The position numbers and the translations under genes are program-made. The notes under the pieces are model-generated. The model saw nothing but the letters and a program-made list of their open reading frames with translations. It was not told where the DNA came from and did not search any database. Below, in pieces: positions 10,086-19,144 of a stretch of 64,000 bases of DNA (positions are counted from its first letter, which is position 1; the number at the start of each line of letters is the position of its first letter). Origin of the DNA: JANNNF01 sp963772935 (lineage in GTDB: Bacteria > Pseudomonadota > Alphaproteobacteria > Rhodobacterales > Rhodobacteraceae); assembly GCA_963772935.1 (NCBI GenBank), contig CAVYZK010000009.1:930001-994000 (forward strand), given 5' to 3'.

Positions 10086-12477
10086 ATGGCCCGCAAGGCG
10101 ACCCTTCCCAAGACCGACACGCAGCTTTTCGCGCGCTACACGCCCCTGCCCGGCGTGCCCGATGAACTTGCCGATGCGGCGGGGGCAATGCGCCCGGCTT
10201 GGGGGCCATTCATCCAGCATCTGTCGGGGCTGACCCGCGCCGGGGTGGATGCGGCCTTTGCACGGGGTGATCAGCATCTGGCCGATGCGGGCGTGTTCTT
10301 CCGCAAGTACGGCGAGGCGGACGTCAACGCCCGCGACTGGCCGTTCAGCCCGGTGCCGGTGATCCTGCCACAGTCGGACTGGTCCGAGATCGAGGCCGGC
10401 CTGCAGCAGCGTGCCGATCTGATGGAGGATGTGGTGGCCGACCTCTACGGCCCCAACCGTCTGGTGGCCGAGGGGCATCTGCCCGCCAGCCTGATCGCGC
10501 AAAACCCCGAATGGCTGCGGCCCATGGTGGGGGTGCGGCCGAACTCGGGGCATTTTCTGCATTTTCTGGCGTTTGAAATCGGCCGTGGCCCGGATGGCCG
10601 CTGGTGGGTGCTGGCCGACCGCACCGATGCGCCGTCGGGGGCCGGGTTTGCGCTGGAAAACCGGGTGGCGGCGGGCCGGGTGTTTCCCGACCTGATGGCG
10701 AAATCCAACGTGCAGCGGCTGGCCGGGTTCTTCCGGCAGTTCCGCGATGCGCTGGACCGTCTGCGCCAGTCGCCCAACAGCCCGCGTGGGCATCCTGACC
10801 CCCGGCCCGCTGACCGACACCTATTATGAACAGGCCTATATCGCCCGCTATCTTGGCCTGTCGCTGCTGGAGGGCGAGGATCTGACGGTGGAGGATGGCC
10901 AGTTGCGCATCCGCACCGTGCAGGGGCTGGCCCCGGTCGATGTGCTGTGGCGCAGGATGGATGGGCTTTGGGCCGACCCGCTGGAACTGCGGGAAGACAG
11001 CGCCCTTGGCACCCCCGGCCTGATGTCTGCGGTGCGGCAAGGCCATGTCACCATGGTCAACGCGTTGGGGGCGGGCATTCTGGAAACGCAGGCCCTGATG
11101 GCGTTCTTGCCTGCCATTTCGCTGCACCTGACCGGGCAGCCGCTGAAACTGCCCAACGTCGCCACATGGTGGTGCGGGTCGGCGGCGGAACTGGCGCATG
11201 TACGCCGCCATGCAGGGCGCATGATGATCGGGCAGGCCATGTCCACCCGCCTGCCGTTCGAGACCAACGCCCCCCATGCGATTGGCGGGCAGTTGCGCGG
11301 GATAGAGGGTGTCACGCTGGACGGCTGGCTTGCCGCGAATGGCGAAGGCCTGATGGCGAAGGAACTGGTCACCCTGTCCACCACGCCGGTTTATGACGAT
11401 GGCGCTTTGGTGCCCCGGCCCATGTCGCTGCGGGTGTTTTTGGCCCGCACCAATCAGGGCTGGCAAGTGATGCCCGGCGGCTTTGCCCGCGTGGGGCGCA
11501 GCAATGACACCACGGCGATTTCGATGCGCAACGGCGGGTCGGTCGCCGATGTCTGGGTGGTGGCCGATCGCAAGGTTGAGGCGGAAACCATGCTCGCCCC
11601 GCCCGCCGGGCCGTTTGTGCGCGCGCAACCGGGGCCTTTGCCATCGCGTGCGGCGGACAATCTGTTCTGGCTGGGCCGCTATATCGAACGCACCGAAGGG
11701 CTGCTGCGGCTGGTGCGCGCCTATAACTCCCGGCTGGGCGAGGCGGCAGAGCCGCTGCTGGCCACCATCCGCGCGCGGTTGAAGCTGTACCAGATCGACG
11801 CCGCCGAACCCGTGCCACGCGGTTTGCGCGACACGCTCGGGTCGGCAGTTTACAGCGCCAGCCAGATCAGCGACCGTTTCAGCGTGGATGGCTGGTCCGC
11901 CCTGAAGGATATGGAAAAATCCATGGCCCGCATCGCCGCCAAGGCCACGGCGGGCAATGACGCCGCGCATGTCATGTCGGTGATGCTGCGCAAGGTTGCG
12001 GGGTTTTCGGGCCTTATCCATGACAACATGTACCGGGCTGAGGGCTGGCAGTTTCTGACCATCGGGCGGTCACTGGAACGCGCCGCGATGATCACAGACC
12101 TGCTGGCCGCCGTGTGCGCGCCCAAGGCCCCGGAAGGCGGGCTTGATCTGGCGATCGAGGTGGGCGACAGCATCATGGTCCACCGCCAACGCTATGCCGT
12201 GATCACCAGCCGCGCGTCGGTGATTGACCTGCTGGGGCTGGATGAACGCAACCCGCGCAGCTTGCGCTTTCATCTGGACGTGATCCGCGCGCGCGTCAGC
12301 GATCTGGCAACCCTCCGTGGCCCCGGCGAGATGACGGATTTTGAACGGATGGTGTTGCAGTTGCAAACCTCGATCACGCTGCATTCCGTGCAAAGTCTGG
12401 ATACCGCCGCCCTGCTCGCCACCCATTCCGCCATTCTGGACCTGTCCCCCGCGCTTGGCGCGGCCTATATGCACTGA
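10086..12477 (+). pseudogene. circularly permuted ATP-grasp plus alpha-E protein, one frameshift
   Basis: One fused gene of about 797 codons in two frames. Residues 1 to about 230 start the permuted type-2 ATP-grasp domain (MARKATLPKT, then LYGPNRLVAEGHLP). After a frame change near 10775-10790 it continues with VGILTPGPLTDTYYEQAYIA, LLEGEDLTV, GLMAKELVTLSTTPVYDDG and RVFLA. The alpha-E helical domain follows, beginning LPSRAADNLFWLGRYIERTEG (11641 on). Removing one C from the CCC before CGCGTG restores the frame as PNSRVGI. It begins 5 bases after the DUF2126 gene. ATP-grasp folds ligate carboxylates to amines, so an amide or peptide ligase is the expected role; this is inferred. Confidence 0.85.
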
Positions 12478-12481
12478 TGTG

Positions 12482-13363
12482 ATGATCTACGATATCAAAC
12501 TGCGCATCAGCTATGACTACGCCTACCCCGCCGCTGTGGGCCGCCACATCGCGTGCATCCTGCCGCGTGATCTTGGCCCCGGTCAGCGGCTGATTGCGGG
12601 GCTGCTGGATATCACGCCTCGCCCGTCAGAACGGTTGGACCGGGTGGATTTCTTTGGCAACCGGGTGTCCGAATTCAGCTTTCGCAACCCGCACCAAGGC
12701 ATCGCGCTGATCATGACGGCCCGCATCGACCGCAATGAACTGCTGCCCGCCTTGACCGACTCTTCGCCCCTGTCCGACCTGCCCCGCACCCTTGCGGCCA
12801 CGGCCGATCTTGGCCCGGACTCACCGCTGCATTTTCTGTCGCCCTCGGTGCGGGTGCCGCCCGACCCCGCGATGACTGCCTTTGGCCGCGCGCATCTGAC
12901 CGCAGGCATGACAGCGGCAGAGGCGGTTCTGGCGCTGAATGCAGCACTTTACCGGCATATGAAGTTTGACCCCAAGGCCACCACGGTTGACACCCCTGCG
13001 TCCGAGGCGTTTGCGAAACGGCACGGGGTCTGTCAGGATTTCTCGCATATTCTGATCACCTGCCTGCGCGGCATCGGCATTCCCGCAGGCTATGTCAGCG
13101 GCTTTCTGCGCACCCTGCCGCCGCCCGGCAAACCCCGTCTGGAAGGGGCCGATGCGATGCACGCCTGGGTCCAGGCATGGTGTGGGCCAAAACTGGGATG
13201 GATCGAGGTAGACCCCACCAACAACACCCTTGCCGGTCGCGATCACATCGTGGTGGCGCGCGGGCGTGACTATTCCGACGTGGCCCCGATCAAGGGCGTG
13301 TTGCGCGGATCGGGGCGGCAGAAAAGCCGTCAGGCGGTGGATGTGGTGCCGGTGGCGGGCTGA
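12482..13363 (+). CDS. transglutaminase family protein
   Basis: A 293-residue cysteine-protease-fold protein starting MIYDIKLRISYDY (an in-frame GTG at 12479 is an alternative). The N-terminal half is the bacterial transglutaminase N-terminal domain. The catalytic triad is visible as Cys near residue 184 in KRHGVCQDFSH, His in DAMHAWVQAW and Asp in EVDPTNN. It follows the alpha-E gene by 4 bases and completes the transglutaminase/DUF2126/ATP-grasp/alpha-E set, where it would cut or transfer amide bonds. No signal peptide, so it is predicted cytoplasmic like its partners. Confidence 0.9.
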   Translation: MIYDIKLRISYDYAYPAAVGRHIACILPRDLGPGQRLIAGLLDITPRPSERLDRVDFFGNRVSEFSFRNPHQGIALIMTARIDRNELLPALTDSSPLSDLPRTLAATADLGPDSPLHFLSPSVRVPPDPAMTAFGRAHLTAGMTAAEAVLALNAALYRHMKFDPKATTVDTPASEAFAKRHGVCQDFSHILITCLRGIGIPAGYVSGFLRTLPPPGKPRLEGADAMHAWVQAWCGPKLGWIEVDPTNNTLAGRDHIVVARGRDYSDVAPIKGVLRGSGRQKSRQAVDVVPVAG

Positions 13364-13421
13364 TGATGTGGGTGTTTGACAGCACCGAGGCACCCGTGGG
13401 CCGCGTCACAAAGGCAGCTTC

Positions 13422-14837
13422 GTGCTGATTGCATTTCACATTGTGGTGCAGGCCGGTCTGATCATCCGGGTGCTGCTGCGCCTGAACCGCGATCCTGCGT
13501 CGCGGCTGGCGTGGATCGTGGTCATCCTAGCGGTGCCGGTGCTGGGGATCGTGACCTATCTTTTGCTGGGCGAGGCCCGTCTGGGGCGGCGGCGGTTGCA
13601 GCGCTATCATGCGACCAAGGCGCTGCTGATGCAGCCAGTCGCGCCGCCAGACGGCACCCCGGCCTTGCAAGATCGCCATGCCGTGCTGTTCCGCGTCGGC
13701 CAATCCATCAGCGGGTTTGCGCCCGTGCCGGGCAACGCGGCGCGGTTGATGGCCGACAGTGACGATATGATCACCACGCTTGTGGCCGATATTGATGCAG
13801 CACAGGATCATGTGCATCTGCTGTTCTACATCTGGCTGCCCGATGGCAGTGGTGCCCGTGTGGCCGAGGCCCTGATCCGTGCGGCCGCACGCGGCGTCAC
13901 CTGCCGCGCAATGGCCGATGATCTGGGCGCACGCGCAATGATCCGCCACCCGCTGTGGCACCAGATGGCGGCGGCGGGGGTGCATCTGGGCCGGGCGCTG
14001 CCGGTGGGGTTTGTGGTGCTGCGGATGCTGGTGGGCCGGGTCGATCTGCGCAATCACTGCAAGATCGTGGTGATCGACAATGCCATTACCTATTGCGGCA
14101 GCCAGAACTGTGCCGATGCGGCCTTTCTGCCCAAGGCCAAATACGGCCCTTGGGTCGATGCCGTGATGCGCTTTACCGGCCCCGTGGTGCGCCAGAACCA
14201 GCAGGTGTTCGCTGGCCACTGGCTGGTCGAACACCCGCACGACGACCTGCGCCCGCTGCTTTTGGCACCGATGCCCGCCCCCGGTGCAGGCTTTACCGCA
14301 CAGGTCATCACCCACGGCCCGACCAACCGCCCCACTGCCGCGCCTGAGATGTTCGCGAGCCTGATCTACGCCGCCCGACAGGAGCTGATCGTGACCACGC
14401 CCTATTATGTGCCCGTCGATTCCCTGCAATCGGCCTTGCGGGCGGCGGCGAACCGGGGGGTGGACGTGACCCTGATCCTGCCCGCCCGCAATGATGACTT
14501 CGCGGTGGCGGCGGCCAGCCGCAGCTACTACGCCGACCTGATCTCTGCCGGGGTGAAGGTGTTCGAATACCGCCCCGGCCTGCTGCATACCAAATCCGTC
14601 ACCATCGACGGTGAGGTCACGCTGATCGGGTCTGCCAATATGGATTGCCGCAGCTTTGCGCTGAATTTTGAAAACAACATCCTGCTGGTGGACCCAGCCA
14701 CCACCGCCACTCTGCGCGCCCGGCAACTGTCCTACCTTGCCGACAGCACCCGGATCACGGCGGCTGCGGTGGCGGGGTGGAGCTGGCACAAGCGCCTTTG
14801 GAACAACGCCCTTGCCATTGTGGGACCGCTGCTATGA
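13422..14837 (+). CDS. cardiolipin synthase-like phospholipase D protein
   Basis: A 471-residue membrane enzyme of the bacterial Cls type. Two N-terminal transmembrane segments (residues about 1-20 and 28-50, the second with a PLDNc-like RLAWIVVILAVPVLGIVTYLLLG) precede two HKD motifs: HCKIVVID near residue 211 and HTKSVTID near 388. These form the phosphatidyltransferase active site, which joins two phosphatidylglycerols to cardiolipin. The GTG start at 13422 is the best fit, since the frame has no ATG until far inside. The next gene starts at 14834 inside its end, so the two are coupled. A minor branch-specific substrate cannot be excluded. Confidence 0.85.
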   Translation: MLIAFHIVVQAGLIIRVLLRLNRDPASRLAWIVVILAVPVLGIVTYLLLGEARLGRRRLQRYHATKALLMQPVAPPDGTPALQDRHAVLFRVGQSISGFAPVPGNAARLMADSDDMITTLVADIDAAQDHVHLLFYIWLPDGSGARVAEALIRAAARGVTCRAMADDLGARAMIRHPLWHQMAAAGVHLGRALPVGFVVLRMLVGRVDLRNHCKIVVIDNAITYCGSQNCADAAFLPKAKYGPWVDAVMRFTGPVVRQNQQVFAGHWLVEHPHDDLRPLLLAPMPAPGAGFTAQVITHGPTNRPTAAPEMFASLIYAARQELIVTTPYYVPVDSLQSALRAAANRGVDVTLILPARNDDFAVAAASRSYYADLISAGVKVFEYRPGLLHTKSVTIDGEVTLIGSANMDCRSFALNFENNILLVDPATTATLRARQLSYLADSTRITAAAVAGWSWHKRLWNNALAIVGPLL

Positions 14838-15530
14838 CCGGGCTGCAGGTGGCATCCTGGAACATCCACAAGGGCGTGGGCAATGACCGGCGGCGCGACC
14901 TTGCCCGCACAGCGGCGGTGATTGGCGAAATCGCCCCCGATATCATGGCCTTGCAAGAGGCGGACTCCCGCTTTGGCACAAGGCGGGGCCTGCTGGATAT
15001 GGCGTCAATGGCGCGCGATCACGGGTTGCTTGCCGTCACCGTGCCCGAAGCAGGGGTGGCGCATGGCTGGCACGGCAATGTGCTGCTGCTGCGCAAAGCG
15101 GTGGTTGAAGACGTCCACCGCGTGACCCTGCCGGGGTTGGAGCCGCGCGGCGCGCTGATCACCGACCTGCGCATCGCAGATCGCCCCTTGCGGGTTATCG
15201 CCGTGCATCTGGGCTTGCTGCCATGGTCGCGGACGGCGCAGACCCGGGCGCTGACCACGGTGCTGGCGCAGATGGACGTCGCGCCCTGCCCTGCTGATGG
15301 GCGATCTGAACGCCTGGCATGCGGGCACCAACGCTCTGCGTCATCTGGCCCAGCATTTCCACGCATGTGTGGCTGTCCCCAGCTTTCCCGCCCGCCGTCC
15401 GCTGGTGTCACTGGACCGCATCATGGCCTCGGGTCCCGCCCGCCTGTCGGACGGAACGGCGCACAGCAGCCTGCTCGCCCGCCACGCCTCAGACCATCTG
15501 CCGGTCAAGGCCCGGCTGGACTTGGGATAG
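14834..15530 (+). pseudogene. endonuclease/exonuclease/phosphatase family protein, one frameshift
   Basis: An EEP-fold phosphodiesterase of about 232 codons whose ATG overlaps the cls stop (ATGA). The first frame carries SWNIHKG, the metal-binding DIMALQEAD and HLGLLPWSRTAQTRAL. From about 15280 the reading must move one base to continue with RPALLMGDLNAWHAG and the terminal SDHLP that carries the catalytic Asp/His. Without this shift the frame runs into an unrelated tail over the tRNA gene. All catalytic motifs are present across both frames, so a sequencing insertion is more likely than true decay. EEP proteins coupled to Cls-type genes are common; the substrate is unknown. Confidence 0.8.
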
Positions 15531-15538
15531 GGAAGTGC

Positions 15539-15614
15539 TGGTGCCCCCATACGGACTTGAACCGCAGACCCTCTGATTACAAATCAGATGCTCTACCAAC
15601 TGAGCTATAGGGGC
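15539..15614 (-). tRNA. tRNA-Thr (anticodon TGT)
   Basis: The minus strand folds into a complete cloverleaf: acceptor GCCCCTA with TGGGGGC, D-arm GCTCAGTTGGTAGAGC, anticodon arm TCTGA-TTTGTAA-TCAGA with anticodon TGT, and T-arm GGTTCAAGTCC. CCA is encoded at 15541-15539. It reads ACA codons. It lies 8 bases after the EEP gene on the opposite strand. Confidence 0.95.
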
Positions 15615-15658
15615 ACACCCCGCCTGAATAGCGGGGTGCGGCGCGGCGTGCAAGATGG

Positions 15659-17335
15659 TCAGTGACGATTTGTGTGGGCCAGCAGACCCACCGCCACCAG
15701 CCCAAGCGCCATCACGATAAGCGCGGCAGGGGCAGCGTCGCCAAGGCGTTCGAGGCTTGCCAGTTCAAACACCCGGGTGGCGAGGGTGTTGTAGTTGAAC
15801 GGGCGCAGCAGCAGGGTTGCGGGCAGTTCCTTGACGCAATCGACAAACACCACCAGCAGCGCGGTCGCCACCGACCCGCGCATCAGTGGCAGGTACACCG
15901 CCACAAGCGTGCCCCCGGCACCGCGCCCCAAGGACCGCGCGGCCATCGGCAGCGACGGTGATACCCGGCCAAAGGCCGCATCGACCGCCCCCTGCGCCAC
16001 GCCGAAAAACCGCACGACAAAGGCCAGCCCAAGGGCAAAGGCCGTGCCGGTGATCAGCAGCCCCGGGTCATATCCGGTGGCCGCCAGCACGCCATCCGCC
16101 ATCCAGTGATCAAACGCGGCCAGCGGGATCAGCAGCCCCACCGCCAGCACGGCACCCGGCGCGGCATAGCCGATGGTGGTCAGCGGCAGCACCAGCCGGG
16201 CAAAACCCCGGCCCGCCATCCGCACGCCATACACCAGAAACAGCGCCAGCCCCACTGTCGCAAGCGCCGCCCCGCCCCCCACGATCAGCGTGTTCAACAG
16301 CGCCTGCCCCAGCCCCGGCACCGCCCAGACCTTGGGGTGGCGCAAGGCATGACCCGCCATCACCGCCACCGGCAGCACAAACCCGATCAGCAGCGGCAAC
16401 AGGCACAACCCGGTCGCAGCCAAACCGCGCCAGCCCGTCAGCACCGTTGGGGCCAAGGGCCGCGCACCACTGCCCAAGCGGTGAAAGCGCGCGTTGCGGC
16501 GGCTGATCCGCTCCAGCATCACCAGCACAAAGATCAGCACCAGCACGATCCCCGCAATCTGCGCCGCCCCGCCAGCGTTATTGCCGTTCAGCCAGGTGGA
16601 AAAGATGCCGGTGGTCAGGGTCTGCACCCCGAAATGGATCACGGTGCCATAATCGGCCACCGTCTCCATCAGGACCAAGGCCACCCCGGTGGCAATCGCG
16701 GGTCGCGCCAGTGGCAGACCCACCCGGAAGAACAGCCCCCATGGCCCGGCCCCAAGCGCGCGGGCGACTTCGTAGGTATTACCGGACTGTTCGCGGAACG
16801 CGGCCCGCGCCAACAGGTAAACATAGGGATACAGCGCCGCCGCCAGCACAAGGCAGGCGGTCGGCAAGGACCGCACCTCGGGGAACCAGTAATCGCGCGC
16901 TGACCCCCAGCCAAACGCCGCCCGCAACCCCACCTGCAACGGCCCCGAATAATCCAGAAAATCGACCAGCGCATAGGCTCCGACATAGGCCGGGATCGCC
17001 ATCGGAAACAGCAGCGCCCAGGCCAGCCAGTCCCGCCCGGCAAAGCGGTACATGGTGACAAGCCAGGCCGCCCCCGTGCCCACCGCCGCCGTCAGCACCG
17101 CTACCCCCGCCATCAGGATCAGCGTGGTGCGCAGATAGCGCGGCAGAACGGTGGCCAGCAGATGCGGCCAGATATTCTCGGTCGGATGAAAGGCGATCCA
17201 GACCACTGCCACGATAGGGGCCAGCACCAATGCGGCTATCACCACGGCCCCGAGGGTCCAGCGGTCCACCGTCCAACCCCGGTGCGGGCGGCGATGGGGG
17301 CGCAACACAGGTGCCTGAGTGTTTTGGTCAGTCAT
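15659..17335 (-). CDS. iron-type ABC transporter permease, two fused permease domains
   Basis: A 558-residue inner-membrane permease with about 12 hydrophobic segments in two homologous halves, as in FbpB/SfuB ferric iron permeases. Each half has an ATPase-coupling EAA-like loop: YEVARALGAGPWGLFFRVGLPLARPAIATG (first half) and PMAARSLGRGAGGTLVAVYLPLMRG (second half). VETVADYGTVIHFGV in the first half is characteristic of the FbpB family. No binding protein or ATPase gene is adjacent, so it is an orphan whose partners must lie elsewhere. The start is MTDQNTQAP, with an Arg-rich cytoplasmic tail. Confidence 0.85.
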   Translation of the reverse strand: MTDQNTQAPVLRPHRRPHRGWTVDRWTLGAVVIAALVLAPIVAVVWIAFHPTENIWPHLLATVLPRYLRTTLILMAGVAVLTAAVGTGAAWLVTMYRFAGRDWLAWALLFPMAIPAYVGAYALVDFLDYSGPLQVGLRAAFGWGSARDYWFPEVRSLPTACLVLAAALYPYVYLLARAAFREQSGNTYEVARALGAGPWGLFFRVGLPLARPAIATGVALVLMETVADYGTVIHFGVQTLTTGIFSTWLNGNNAGGAAQIAGIVLVLIFVLVMLERISRRNARFHRLGSGARPLAPTVLTGWRGLAATGLCLLPLLIGFVLPVAVMAGHALRHPKVWAVPGLGQALLNTLIVGGGAALATVGLALFLVYGVRMAGRGFARLVLPLTTIGYAAPGAVLAVGLLIPLAAFDHWMADGVLAATGYDPGLLITGTAFALGLAFVVRFFGVAQGAVDAAFGRVSPSLPMAARSLGRGAGGTLVAVYLPLMRGSVATALLVVFVDCVKELPATLLLRPFNYNTLATRVFELASLERLGDAAPAALIVMALGLVAVGLLAHTNRH

Positions 17336-17444
17336 GGTGCCAAGGGGCTACAGGAAAGCGGTTCCCCTGTCCAGAAAAGCCCGTATAGTCAGGCACAACG
17401 CAGGGGCTGTCTGAAGGCCCCTCACACCCAAAAAAGAGCAGCCC

Positions 17445-18317
17445 ATGCGCATCGTCTATCACCTTGGCGCCCATTGCACCGATGAAGACCGGCTGGTGCG
17501 CTGCCTGCTGAACAATCAGGCGGTGCTGGCGGATCAGGGCATCGTGGTGCCGTCGCCCACCCAATACCGCAAACTGCTGCGCGACACGGCGGTGCAGTTG
17601 AAGGGCAAACCAGCCTCGGTCGAAATGCAGGCCATGGTCCTGGACCAGATCATGCAACAAGACAGCGCAGATCGGCTGATCCTGTCCTGGGACAGTTTCC
17701 TCAGCTTTCCGCAATGGGCGCTGCGGGGGGTGATCTATCCGTTTGCGGGCGAACGGATCCGGGCGTTTACCCATATCTTTCCCGAAATCGGCGCCGAGTT
17801 TCATCTGGCGCTGCGCAACCCCGCGACGTTCCTGCCCGCGCTGTTTGAGAAGCAAAAGGTCAAGGGCTATGCCGAGTTCATGGAGGGCACAGACCCCGGC
17901 CGGTTGCGCTGGTCCGATGTGATCACGCAAATCCGCAGCCAGAACCCCGATGCCCCGCTGACCATCTGGTGCGACGAGGACACGCCGCTGATCTGGCCCG
18001 AGGTGTTGCAGGCGGTCTCTGGCCACGCGCCGGGCACGGTGCTGTCGGACACGGATGAATTGTTGACCAACATCATGGCCCCCGATGGTCTTGGCCGGAT
18101 GCGCAATTACATGGAGGGTCATCCCCCCGAAAACGCGCTGCAACGGCGGCGGATCGTGTCGGCGTTTCTGGACAAATTCGCGCTGACCGAACGGGTGGAG
18201 ATGGAGTTTGACCTGCCGGGCTGGACGCCTGCGCTGGTGGAACAGATGACAGCCACCTATCTGGAAGACTTGTCCCTGATTGCGGCAATGGACGGGGTGA
18301 CAGTGATCACCGCGTGA
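17445..18317 (+). CDS. conserved hypothetical protein, possibly sulfotransferase-like
   Basis: A 290-residue cytoplasmic protein starting MRIVYHLGAHCTDEDRLVRC. The start resembles the P-loop strand of sulfotransferase-like proteins (LHIGAHKTGTT followed by LLxNRxxLxxxGIxVP), here as LGAHCTDED then LLNNQAVLADQGIVVPSPTQYR. The Lys/Gly/Thr of the nucleotide loop are not conserved, so activity is doubtful. The rest is mixed alpha/beta with no other motif. It is divergent from the iron-type permease, with 109 bases between. No function assigned. Confidence 0.65.
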   Translation: MRIVYHLGAHCTDEDRLVRCLLNNQAVLADQGIVVPSPTQYRKLLRDTAVQLKGKPASVEMQAMVLDQIMQQDSADRLILSWDSFLSFPQWALRGVIYPFAGERIRAFTHIFPEIGAEFHLALRNPATFLPALFEKQKVKGYAEFMEGTDPGRLRWSDVITQIRSQNPDAPLTIWCDEDTPLIWPEVLQAVSGHAPGTVLSDTDELLTNIMAPDGLGRMRNYMEGHPPENALQRRRIVSAFLDKFALTERVEMEFDLPGWTPALVEQMTATYLEDLSLIAAMDGVTVITA

Positions 18318-18339
18318 TCCGGCGGTCTATCGGGTGGCA

Positions 18340-18425
18340 AAGATGGGCAAGCGCGATTTTCGACACTCGAAATTCGCGCGAATTGCCCATCTTACCGCGT
18401 CGTAGGATGGGCAATCTGCCCATCC
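18340..18425. repeat. two hairpin repeats sharing the GATGGGCA arm
   Basis: A long imperfect hairpin at 18340-18393 has outer arms AAGATGGGCAA / TTGCCCATCTT and inner arms GCGCGATTTTCGA / TCGAAATTCGCGC with one mismatch. A second hairpin at 18405-18425 is GGATGGGCA-ATC-TGCCCATCC. The shared arm and the place between two convergent genes suggest a dispersed palindromic repeat family; the second could also end transcription. Confidence 0.65.
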
Positions 18426-18434
18426 CCCGCTAGA

Positions 18435-18689
18435 TCAGCCCATGCCCAGCGCGGCTTTATACATATCCATGATCGCCTCTTCTTCGGCAATCTCATCGGG
18501 CTTGCGTTTGCGCAGCGCAATCACCTTGCGCATCACACGGGTGTCATAACCCCGGCCCTTGGCTTCGGCCATCAGTTCTTTCTGGCCTTCGGTCACATCT
18601 TTCTTTTCGGCCTCAAGCTGTTCATAACGCTCGATAAACTGGCGCAGTTCGTCGGCGGTGACGCTGTAGGCGTCGATCGGGTCGCTCAT
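18435..18689 (-). CDS. gapR: GapR/DUF2312 nucleoid-associated protein
   Basis: An 84-residue basic coiled-coil protein, MSDPIDAYSVTADELRQFIE, with the conserved core IERYEQLEAEKKDVTEGQKE, EAKGRGYDT and KVIALRKRKPDE. The length and sequence fit DUF2312. In Caulobacter this is GapR, which clamps over-twisted DNA ahead of replication and transcription forks. The start at 18689 is preferred over the in-frame ATG at 18701, because GAGG lies six bases upstream. It is convergent with the 17445 gene. Confidence 0.9.
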   Translation of the reverse strand: MSDPIDAYSVTADELRQFIERYEQLEAEKKDVTEGQKELMAEAKGRGYDTRVMRKVIALRKRKPDEIAEEEAIMDMYKAALGMG

Positions 18690-18916
18690 CTTTGGCCTCA
18701 TCGGTGCTGTGTGGGTGGGGATGTTGCCGTCTCTTTACCCTGCGCGGGGGGCGGGGTTCAAGTCGGCATGGGCCAGATCGGTGCCACAAGCCATGTCCCA
18801 TCCCGGGACATCAGCGCCGCTCTTGCCACAGGGGGCCCAAACCGCTAGGGGCAAGGCGCACTTTGTGTGTGAACCCTTGTGCAAAACGGTGCGGACCAAC
18901 GAAAAGGAAACGCGTC

Positions 18917-19132
18917 ATGACTGCCTTGATCTGGACCGGGGCCGCGCTGTCTTTGCTTGGGGTGGCGGGGCTCATGTATTGTGTGATGCGGGCCCTGCGC
19001 GCCCGCCGCCGCGCCTTGCAGGATGACGCCATGCGCGCCGAATTGCAGCGGGTGGTGGTGATCAACATGGCCGCCCTCGGGGTGTCAGCCCTTGGACTGA
19101 TGATGGTGGTGTTCGGCATCTTGCTGGGCTGA
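18917..19132 (+). CDS. small two-helix membrane protein, 71 aa
   Basis: An ATG at 18917, preceded by AAAGGAAA, opens a 71-residue protein with two hydrophobic helices (about 4-26 and 48-70) joined by a basic, charged loop RALRARRRALQDDAMRAE. A positive loop between two helices suggests a cytoplasmic loop with both ends outside. No family is recognised; small proteins of this form are common in Rhodobacterales. It ends 12 bases before the convergent FadB-like gene. Confidence 0.65.
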   Translation: MTALIWTGAALSLLGVAGLMYCVMRALRARRRALQDDAMRAELQRVVVINMAALGVSALGLMMVVFGILLG

Positions 19133-19144
19133 TCCAAAGCCGCC

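Noticed and set aside
10345..12021. 558-codon minus-strand frame opposite the ATP-grasp/alpha-E gene
   Set aside because: Composition artefact of a high-GC genome; the plus strand carries clear conserved motifs.
13527..14789. 420-codon minus-strand frame opposite the cardiolipin synthase-like gene
   Set aside because: No start signal or family similarity; the plus strand has both HKD motifs.
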